DNA from: Cystobacterineae bacterium
GTDB taxonomy: Bacteria > Myxococcota > Myxococcia > Myxococcales > Myxococcaceae
Direction: 5' to 3'
Assembly: GCA_009782175.1 (NCBI GenBank)
Contig: WRKR01000026.1
Location: 1-42,110 of the forward strand
Length of the DNA: 42,110 nucleotides
Below are positions 7,715-15,500 of this stretch, piece after piece. The translations under genes were made by a program, and so were the position numbers. The notes beneath the pieces were generated by a model. That model searched no databases and was not told the origin of the DNA. It was given only the letters and a program-made list of their open reading frames with translations. The stretch's first letter is position 1. Each line of letters begins with the position of its first letter.

Positions 7715-9001
7715 ATGAACTCTCGAAAACTTCACCCCGAAACCCTGGCCTTGCATGCTGGCTATGTTGTGGAGCCCACCACCCTCGCCCGCGCTGTGCC
7801 CATCTATCACTCCACGGCCTTCGTCTTCAAAAATGCCCAACACGCCGCTGAAGTGTTTGCCCTCAAAACCCCAGGCAATATTTATTCGCGCATTACCAAC
7901 CCCACCAATGCCGTTTTTGAGGAACGCCTCGCCGCCATGGAAGAGGGCGTCGCTTCCCTCGCCCTCTCCTCCGGACAGTCCGCCATCCTCACCGCCATCC
8001 TCACCCTCGCTAAAGCCGGAGAGGAAATACTCGCCTCCTCCAGCCTCTATGGCGGTACCCATAACCTGTTGTGCCGCACCCTTCCCCGCCTCGGCATAGG
8101 CTGCCGCCTCGTCGATAGCGCCAACCTCGAGGCTGTGCAAAACGCCATCTCCCCCCATTGCCGCGCACTCTTCGTCGAAATGCTCGGCAACCCCCGCTTG
8201 GATGTGGCCCACCTGGAAGCCCTCTCGGATATTGCCCGCAAAGCCGGCATCCCCCTCATGGTGGACAATACCTGCGCCACCACCGCCCTCGTGCGACCCC
8301 TTCAACATGGCGCCAACATTGTCCTCCACAGCGCTACCAAATTTATTGGCGGACATGGCCAGGCCCTCGGCGGCATTCTCGTCGACGGCGGAAACTTCCC
8401 CTGGGACAATGGCCGCTTCCCGGAGTTTACGGAGCCCAACCCCAATTACCACGGGCTGAAGCTGCTTGAGGCTTTCGGCAGGGCCGCCTTTGCCGCAAAG
8501 GCACGCATTGAAATTCTGCGCGACCTGGGGCCCTGCTTGAGCCCCTTCCATGCGCATGCCTTTATTAATGGCCTTGAAACACTGCACCTGCGCATGGCAC
8601 GCCACAGCGCCAATGCTCTGGCCGTCGCCAGGTTTCTCCAAAAGGCGCCACAAGTGGCCTGGGTGCGCTACCCAGGCCTCGAGACCGACCCTTTCCACGC
8701 CCTCGCAAAACATTATTTTAAAGGTGGCTTCGGCGCCCTCGTCTGCTTCGGCCTCAAGGGCGGCCTGGAGGCAGGCAAAAAACTCTCGGAAAGCCTCAAG
8801 CTGTTTTCTCTGCTGGCCAACATCGGGGATGCACGCTCCATTGTGACGCACCCCGCCTCCACCACCCACCAACAACTCAGCGTGGAAGAGCAAAAAGAAA
8901 CCGGTGTCAGCCCCGAGTTGGTGCGCCTCTCCGTGGGCCTAGAACACCCCAGCGACCTGCTCGAAGACTTGGCTTCAGCCCTCGCGGAGTCCTCACCATG
9001 A
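7715..9001 (+). CDS. metY: O-acetylhomoserine sulfhydrylase (MetY-type PLP enzyme)
   Basis: A Cys/Met-metabolism PLP enzyme that should make homocysteine from O-acetylhomoserine and sulfide. 428 residues. The ATG at 7715 is preferred over the TTG at 7712 because ggaggag (7701-7707) is then 7 nt upstream. Diagnostic blocks: LALHAG near the N-terminus, VPIYHSTAFVF, GNIYSRITNPTNAVFEERLA, LSSGQSAI, SLYGGTHNL, VDNT (Asp184 for the PLP ring nitrogen) and HSATKFIGGHG with Lys209 as the Schiff-base lysine; near the C-terminus DARSIVTHPASTTH. The GNIYSR block and SLYGGT wording fit MetY better than cystathionine gamma-synthase. Its TGA overlaps the ATG of the thrA-like gene, so translation is coupled and the product of that gene (homoserine) feeds this pathway after acetylation. 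Confidence 0.93.
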   Translation: MNSRKLHPETLALHAGYVVEPTTLARAVPIYHSTAFVFKNAQHAAEVFALKTPGNIYSRITNPTNAVFEERLAAMEEGVASLALSSGQSAILTAILTLAKAGEEILASSSLYGGTHNLLCRTLPRLGIGCRLVDSANLEAVQNAISPHCRALFVEMLGNPRLDVAHLEALSDIARKAGIPLMVDNTCATTALVRPLQHGANIVLHSATKFIGGHGQALGGILVDGGNFPWDNGRFPEFTEPNPNYHGLKLLEAFGRAAFAAKARIEILRDLGPCLSPFHAHAFINGLETLHLRMARHSANALAVARFLQKAPQVAWVRYPGLETDPFHALAKHYFKGGFGALVCFGLKGGLEAGKKLSESLKLFSLLANIGDARSIVTHPASTTHQQLSVEEQKETGVSPELVRLSVGLEHPSDLLEDLASALAESSP

Positions 9002-11553
9002 GCGCCTGGAATGTTTTTCGCATCGGCGGCCCCTCCCTCAAAAACCATTTGGCCCTCGTCATCCGCCTCATAGAAGAAGCCCCCAAACCCCTCGCTGTGG
9101 TGGCCTCCTCCCTCGGAGAAGCCAATGACGCTCTGCTTCTGGCCGCCACCGCCGCCGAAAATGGGGACATGGACAAAGCCAAAACACATGTGCAAAGCCT
9201 TCGCCTCCTGCTGCAAGGGCTTGCGGCTGAGCATACAGAGGCTGAGCATACAGAGGCTGAGCATACAGAGGCTGAGCATACAGATGCTGAGCACACAGAG
9301 GCTGAGCACACAGAGGCTGAGCACAAATACAACGTGGAAAACGCCCCACGCCTTCAGGCCTGCTTTGAGGAGCTGGAGCGCTTCCTCACCGCCATTTCAC
9401 TGCTGCGCCTGTGTAGCGCTGAAATGCAAGAAACTCTGCTGTGCCTCGCCTCGCGCCTCGTCGCTGAGTTTCTGGCCTGCATCCTCCAGCAAAAAAATAT
9501 CCCCGCCGTGGCTGTGGAGCCTCGCACTTTTTTTGTCGTGGACACCCAGGCCGGAAAAAAACGCATCGGCCTGGAGCAAAGCCGCACACAACTTCAGGCC
9601 TTGCTGCCTTCCTGGGAAGGCAAAATACCCATTGTTGCCGGCGCCGTCGGCCAAAGCCTTCAAGGGCAATGCGCCTACCTCGGCAGAAATGGCGCGGACT
9701 ATTCCGCCACCGCCCTGGCCTATGCCCTTCAGGCCAAAGAGGTTAGCTTCTGGACGGATGTGCCGGGGGTTATGACGGCCGACCCTTCCCTGGTGCCTGA
9801 CGCATACCCCGTGCCCAACCTCACCTATGCCGGTGCCCTCGAGTTGGCCCACTTCGGCTTCCGCATGCTGCACGCACGTACCCTCATTCCCCTCATCGCC
9901 TGCAAAGCACGCCTCACCGTCAAAAGTACCCTCTCCCCAGAGCAGGCCGGTACCCGTATTGATGAGTTTGGAAATATAAACCCCTCCCTGCCCACCTGCA
10001 TCACCAGCCTCGAAAAACTCGCCTTGGTGGGCGTCGAGTCACATATTTCGGATGAGCCCACACGCTTGGGTGCACGCGCCCTCTCAGCCCTGGAGAAGGC
10101 CAATATTCGCGTGTGGATGTCCACAGAGTCCGCGCTGGGGCAAAACATTACGCTGGCTGTGCCCCAAAACCAAGTGGCCCAGGCCTGTGCACTGTTGGAT
10201 GACTGTTTTGAGGAGGAGCGCCTGAGCGGAAGCATTGTACGCTGGGAGCCGCATGCGCCCGTCACTTTGCTGACACTGGTGCTCGAAAACATGGGCACCA
10301 CCCCCAACATTGCGGGACGCTTTTTTTCTACGCTGGGCAATTTGGGCATTGATGTGCGCGCCATCTCCCAAAGCGCCTGCGAGCGCAGCATCTCCTGCGC
10401 CATTGACGGCGCCCAAACCAGCATAGCCGTGCGCGCCGTACATGCCGCTTTTAACCTCGCGCATACGGAAATAAACCTTCTGCTCCTGGGCAAGGGCGTT
10501 GTCGGTAAGTCTCTGCTGAGCCACCTGGCTCAGCAGGCCACCACCTTGCGCGACAACCACCACCTCGCCCTGCGCTTGGTGGGCATTGCTGATTCCGGCC
10601 GCCTCTTGATGGACCCCAAAGGACTGGATGCGGCCACCGCCCTCCAACACCTTAAAAGCCTGCCCAAAAGCCAACAGCCCCCCCCCTTGCAAGAGGCCTT
10701 CATCCGCCTGGGCCACATGCCTTTGCCCGTGCTGGTGGACTGCACCGCAAGCCCAGGCATGGAGGCTCTCTATGAGAAGGCTTTCGCTCAGGGCATTAAT
10801 GTGGTGGCCGCCAACAAACAACCCCTGGCCTTGCCCTGGCTAAAAAGAGAGCAACTGTTGCAGACAGCCACGCATTTCCACCGCGCCTACCACTATGAGA
10901 CCACCGTGGGCGCAAGCCTCCCCATTATTGAAACCCTCAAAAACCTTGTGCGCACGGGGGATGAGGTGCAGCGCGTCGAAGGCTGCTTTTCTGGTACCCT
11001 GGGCTTTTTGTGTGACTGCCTCATGCGCGCAGAGCCCCTCTCCAGGGCCGTGCGCAAGGCGCGGGACATGGGCTATAGCGAGCCCAACCCCAGGGATGAC
11101 TTGTCCGGCTTGGATGTGGCGCGAAAAGCCGTCATCCTCGCGCGCGAGCTGGGCATGCGGGTAGAGCTTGAAAACACCAACATAGAGCCTTTTGTGCCTG
11201 CGGAATTCCTGAGCGAAAACAACCCGGAGGCCTTTCTCCTCTCCCTCGAAAAACTCGACGCCGCCTTCTCCCAACACATGAAAGCCCTGGACTATAAGGG
11301 CTTGCGCCTGCGCTATTTGGCGCAAATTGAGCCCTCTGAAAACCTCATACGCGTGGGGCCCACCCCCGTGGACGCCTCCCACCCCGCCTGGGGCCTCGTT
11401 GAGGCCGAAGCCCTCGTCGCCTTTTATACCAAACGCTATAGGCAATACCCCCTCATTGTACGCGGGGCAGGGGCAGGGGGAGAGATAACCGCGGCAGGTG
11501 TGCTTTCAGATATTTTGCGTATTGCCGAAAATGTGCGCGGGCGCAGGCGCTAA
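8998..11553 (+). CDS. thrA: Bifunctional aspartokinase / homoserine dehydrogenase, kinase half degenerate
   Basis: 851 residues, aligning with E. coli ThrA end to end. Residues 1-320 are aspartokinase-like, 330-485 tandem ACT-like, 490-851 homoserine dehydrogenase. The dehydrogenase half looks intact: LLLLGKGVVG nucleotide loop, VDCTAS, ETTVGASLPIIE, NPRDDLSGLDVARK (about 697-710) and RGAGAGGEITAAGV. The kinase half keeps LGRNGADYSA (228-237) and WTDVPGVMTADP but has FRIGGPS where the family has KFGGTS (catalytic Lys to Arg8, Thr to Pro12), and LCLASRLV where E. coli has ICRGEKMS (Gly-Glu lost). A run of seven AEH(T)E-type units is inserted at about residues 77-110. Homoserine synthesis is likely; kinase activity is doubtful. 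Overlaps metY by ATGA. Confidence 0.9.
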   Translation: MSAWNVFRIGGPSLKNHLALVIRLIEEAPKPLAVVASSLGEANDALLLAATAAENGDMDKAKTHVQSLRLLLQGLAAEHTEAEHTEAEHTEAEHTDAEHTEAEHTEAEHKYNVENAPRLQACFEELERFLTAISLLRLCSAEMQETLLCLASRLVAEFLACILQQKNIPAVAVEPRTFFVVDTQAGKKRIGLEQSRTQLQALLPSWEGKIPIVAGAVGQSLQGQCAYLGRNGADYSATALAYALQAKEVSFWTDVPGVMTADPSLVPDAYPVPNLTYAGALELAHFGFRMLHARTLIPLIACKARLTVKSTLSPEQAGTRIDEFGNINPSLPTCITSLEKLALVGVESHISDEPTRLGARALSALEKANIRVWMSTESALGQNITLAVPQNQVAQACALLDDCFEEERLSGSIVRWEPHAPVTLLTLVLENMGTTPNIAGRFFSTLGNLGIDVRAISQSACERSISCAIDGAQTSIAVRAVHAAFNLAHTEINLLLLGKGVVGKSLLSHLAQQATTLRDNHHLALRLVGIADSGRLLMDPKGLDAATALQHLKSLPKSQQPPPLQEAFIRLGHMPLPVLVDCTASPGMEALYEKAFAQGINVVAANKQPLALPWLKREQLLQTATHFHRAYHYETTVGASLPIIETLKNLVRTGDEVQRVEGCFSGTLGFLCDCLMRAEPLSRAVRKARDMGYSEPNPRDDLSGLDVARKAVILARELGMRVELENTNIEPFVPAEFLSENNPEAFLLSLEKLDAAFSQHMKALDYKGLRLRYLAQIEPSENLIRVGPTPVDASHPAWGLVEAEALVAFYTKRYRQYPLIVRGAGAGGEITAAGVLSDILRIAENVRGRRR
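9226..9325 (+). repeat. 15-bp in-frame minisatellite inside the thrA-like gene
   Basis: Unit gctgagcatacagag, six full copies plus a partial seventh. One copy ends gat (Asp) and later copies have gcacac for gcatac. It encodes Ala-Glu-His-Thr-Glu repeats. Because the period is divisible by three, slippage would change length without breaking the frame. Confidence 0.95.
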
Positions 11554-11583
11554 AAAACCACAAGCGCAGGAAGGCTGCAGCTT

Positions 11584-12093
11584 ATGCCAAAAGCCAGCAG
11601 CAGGTTTTTAAAAATACACCACCCCAAACGAAACCAGGGGAATGCCGCTATGGGAAACACCACCCCCTCCACCCCCTCCATGGAAACACAGCTATTAAGG
11701 GAACCGGATATTTTCCCCTCCAAGGAGGTGTTGCAAAAGGCGCTTGGAAAGGCCTACGCCGTGTTGGAGGCCCTGGAGGCGCGGCTTGGCCAGGAGGACT
11801 TTGCCCTCCACTTTAGCTGGCACTATTATAGGGACAGCAAAGCCTGGCTGTGCAAAGTGTGCCACAAGAAGAAAACCGTTTTCTGGCTTTCGGTGTGGAA
11901 GGGTTTTTTCAAAACCAGCTTTTTCTTTTTAGAGCGCCACATGGAAGGCATTGCCGCCCTGGAGCTGGCAGAAGGCGCCTATACAACAGAGAAGGAATGG
12001 GGGAGGATGATTCCGCTGGTTTTCAACCTCTCCCACCCCCAACACATGGCGGACGTGTTGAAACTCATTCAATATAAAAAAGCCACCACATAA
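11584..12093 (+). CDS. DUF3788-like protein
   Basis: 169 residues. The ATG at 11584 has aggaagg 9 nt upstream; an internal ATG at 11650 is an alternative that would remove a poorly conserved basic leader. The core (about 48-165) matches my recollection of DUF3788: SKEVLQKALGKAYAVLEAL, then WHYYRDSKAWLCKVCHKKK, TVFWLSVWKGFFKTSFFF, and a C-terminal helix HMADVLKLIQYKK. Function of the family is unknown. It follows the thrA-like gene by 30 nt on the same strand and may ride on its transcript, though its composition gives no link to amino-acid synthesis. Confidence 0.75.
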   Translation: MPKASSRFLKIHHPKRNQGNAAMGNTTPSTPSMETQLLREPDIFPSKEVLQKALGKAYAVLEALEARLGQEDFALHFSWHYYRDSKAWLCKVCHKKKTVFWLSVWKGFFKTSFFFLERHMEGIAALELAEGAYTTEKEWGRMIPLVFNLSHPQHMADVLKLIQYKKATT

Positions 12094-12141
12094 GCGCTGG
12101 GGGGCCCTGCGCGCGTGGTGTTTGTGCAGGGAAAGTTGTGG

Positions 12142-12303
12142 CTAGACCGTTTTTACCTTGAAGTGATTTGATTCTCCAGACCGGTTTCAATTTGACATGA
12201 GGTCGAGGCGGACGAGGCTTTTGTGAGGGGAGTGCACTTAAGTGCATGACCCGAACAAAAACGAGTCCAACGAAGAGATCATGTCAAAGTGGAAGCGGTC
12301 TAG
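12142..12303. mobile_element. MITE-like element, left copy
   Basis: Bounded by CTAGACCG and CGGTCTAG. The core has 23-bp terminal inverted repeats at 12178-12200 and 12279-12301 (agaccggtttcaatttgaca-tga against its partner). In the middle is a perfect palindrome tgcacttaagtgca (12233-12246). It encodes nothing. The reverse complement of 17648-17889 is clearly the same element with about 80 bp more, so the two copies flank the large lipoprotein gene in opposite orientation. Confidence 0.8.
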
Positions 12304-12533
12304 CCGCCGGGGAATGCCCAGCAGCTGCGGGAGAGCCTTTGGGGCTTCATCCATACCATGCCCCCCCATTTAAATGCCCCCCCACAGAAAGGGGTGCGTG
12401 CCTATAGGGCCCTGGTTAACAAATGAAACAGCTTCAAGCACAGGCTAACAACAGTGGCATAAAGGCGCACATACACAAGAGAATTTTTCTAAAAAACAGT
12501 TTTAAAAAAACAGGTTTTTAAAAGGAGTCCAAG
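12304..12533. other. Leader region of the large lipoprotein gene
   Basis: No gene seen. It holds a symmetric ccccccatttaaatgcccccc (about 12361-12382) and an A/T-rich stretch with a twice-repeated acag-ttttaaaa motif immediately before the ribosome binding site aaaggag. A promoter is expected here, but no confident -35/-10 pair was found. Confidence 0.3.
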
Positions 12534-15500
12534 GTGTCAACACGAGGTATTTCAGCCATACATTTAACAACAAGCAAGGGTTTAGCCCAAGGCTTAACTC
12601 TGGTAACGGCGGTTGTTTTGTGGGGTTGCGGCGTAGGGGGTATTACTGTGGAAAGTTGCACGCTGGGCGAAGACGGGGAATGCCCACAAGGCCATATATG
12701 CCGAGCTACGACCACCACACCCCCGGGGCAAGGCATATGTATGCCGGGAGAGAGGCCCCCCATAGGCAGCTGTACACCGGGCGAGGCGGATGCATGCCCC
12801 GAAGGACAAACATGCCGGGACACAGCGGACACACCCGCCGGACAAGGTACCTGCCTGCCCAGTGAGCGGTGCATGCTGGATGGAAGCTGGGCCTGCCAAG
12901 CGGATGAAATATGCTTGGACACCCACAACACACCCGCCGGAGAAGGCACCTGCTTTCCCCAAGGCACTTGCACGCTGAGCAGCGGCACAGAGTGCGCGCA
13001 GGGCGAGCAATGCAAAGAGGCGGTGGGTTTGCCCCCCGGGCTGGGGACTTGCATGCCCCAAAGCTGTATACCGGGTGATGACCAAAGCTGCCCAGGCAAT
13101 TGGATATGCTGGAAGCCAGAGCATGCAGAAGAAGGAAGTTGCGTCCCCCCAAACCATTGCGAAGGGCTAGGCACAAGCTGCGGAGAGGGTGTCGGCCTGG
13201 AGTGCAAACCCGGGCTGGGGCTGCCTGAAGGCTCAGGCCTGTGTTTGCCGGAGGAGGAGTGCATTGTGGGCTCAGCCGGTGGATGCGGTGGCAACCAGGC
13301 CTGCAAACCCTCCAACCTCCCCAACGGCTCAGGTTTATGCCTGGAGCTCAACGCGTGCGTCCTCGGAGCCGAAGGCGGATGCGCTGCAAACCTCGAGTGC
13401 AAACCGGCAGACGAAGGAGCGGAAATAGGCCTGTGCATGGAGGCTGACAAATGCATTCCGGGAGTGAGTGGCGGCTGCGGCACCGGCACCTGCTGGAGCA
13501 GTGGAGACTGTGTACCCGAGAACACCTGCGAGCTGGCCAATGACACCTGCGGCGTGGGCCTGGAGTGCAAGCCTAGCACAGGGGTGATGGACACTTTAGG
13601 CTTGGGCCTATGCTTGGCTCCAGACAAATGCGTCCCCGGAGCGCTGGGCGGCTGCGGAACCGATGAAAGCTGCTGGAGCACCGGAGACTGCGTGCCCACC
13701 GACACCTGTGAGTTGGCCAACGACACCTGCGGCACGGGCCTCGAGTGCAAACCGGCAACCGACCTGCCCCAAGGTGCAGGGCTGTGCATGGCACCCGACA
13801 AATGCATTCCCGAAGCGCTGGGCGGCTGCGGAGCCGAGGAAACCTGCTGGAGCACCGGTGACTGTGTACCCGAGAACACCTGCGAGCTGGCCAATGACAC
13901 CTGCGGCGTGGGCCTTGCGTGCAAGCCTACCACAGGGGCAATGGACACTTTAGGCTTGGGCCTATGCTTGGCTCCAGACAAATGCGTCCCCGGAGCGCTG
14001 GGCGGCTGCGGAACCGATGAAAGCTGTTGGAGCAGTGGTGACTGCGTGCCCACCGACACCTGTGAGTTGGCCAACGACACCTGCGGCACGGGCCTCGAGT
14101 GTAAACCGGCAACAGGGCTTCCCGAAGGCGCAGGGTTGTGCCTGGCAGAGGACAAATGCATTCCAGAAGCAGTGGGCGGCTGCGGCACCGGAACCTGCTG
14201 GAGCACCGGAGACTGCGTGCCCACCAACACCTGCGCGTTGGAAAACGACACCTGTGGCGTGGGCCTCGAGTGCAAACCGGCAACCGACCTGCCCGAAGGC
14301 GCTGGGCTGTGCCTGGCAGAGGACAAATGCATTCCAGAAGCAGTGGGCGGCTGCGGCACCGGAACCTGCTGGAGCACCGGGGACTGTGTGCCCACCAACA
14401 CCTGCGAGCTGGACAATGACACCTGCGGCGTGGACCTCGAGTGCAAACCGGCGACAGGGTTGCCCGGGGGCGCGGGCCTGTGCCTGGCAGAGGACAAATG
14501 CATTCCAGAAGCAGCTGGCGGCTGCGGCACCGGAACCTGCTGGAGCACCGGAGACTGTGTGCCCACCAACACCTGCGAGTTGGAAAACGACACCTGCGGC
14601 GTGGGCCTCGAGTGCAAACCGGCAACCGACCTGCCCGAAGGCGCTGGGCTGTGCCTGGCAGAGGACAAATGCATTCCAGAAGCAGTGGGCGGCTGTGGCA
14701 CCGGAACCTGCTGGAGCACCGGTGACTGTGTGCCCACCAACACCTGCGAGTTGGAAAACGACACCTGCGGCGTGGACCTCGAGTGCAAACCGGCGACAGG
14801 GTTGCCCGGGGGCGCGGGCCTGTGCCTGGCAGAGGACAAATGCATTCCAGAAGCAGCTGGTGGCTGCGGCACCGGAACCTGCTGGAGCACCGGAGACTGT
14901 GTGCCCACCAACACCTGCGAGTTGGAGAACGACACCTGTGGCGTGGGCCTCGAGTGCAAACCGGCAACCGACCTGCCCGAAGGCGCGGGGCTGTGCCTGG
15001 CAGAGGACAAATGCATTCCAGAAGCAGTGGGCGGCTGCGGCACCGGAACCTGCTGGAGCACTGGAGACTGTGTGCCCACCAACACCTGTGAGAACATAGG
15101 CGAGGCATGCGGCGAAGGCGAAAACCTCGAGTGCAAGCCGGCGACAGGGCTGCCCGGGGGCGCTGGCCTGTGCTTGGCAGAGGACAAATGCATTCCAGAA
15201 GCAGCTGGCGGCTGCGGCACCGGAACCTGCTGGAGCAGTGGAGACTGTGTGCCCACCAACACCTGCGAGTTGGAGAACGACACCTGCGGCGTGGGCCTCG
15301 AGTGCAAACCGGCAACCGACCTGCCCGAAGGCGCTGGGCTGTGCCTGGCAGAGGACAAATGCATTCCAGGAGCAGGGGGTGGCTGCGGCACCGGAACCTG
15401 CTGGAGCAGTGGAGACTGTGTGCCCACCAACACCTGTGAGAATATAGGCGAGGCCTGCGGTGAAGGCGAAAACCTCGAGTGCAAGCCGGCAACAGGGTTG

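Noticed and set aside
13927-15492. 521-residue Cys/Arg-rich frame on minus and similar frames on plus within the repeats
   Set aside because: Same cause: repeat units open in several frames. No start signals or homologues outside the array.
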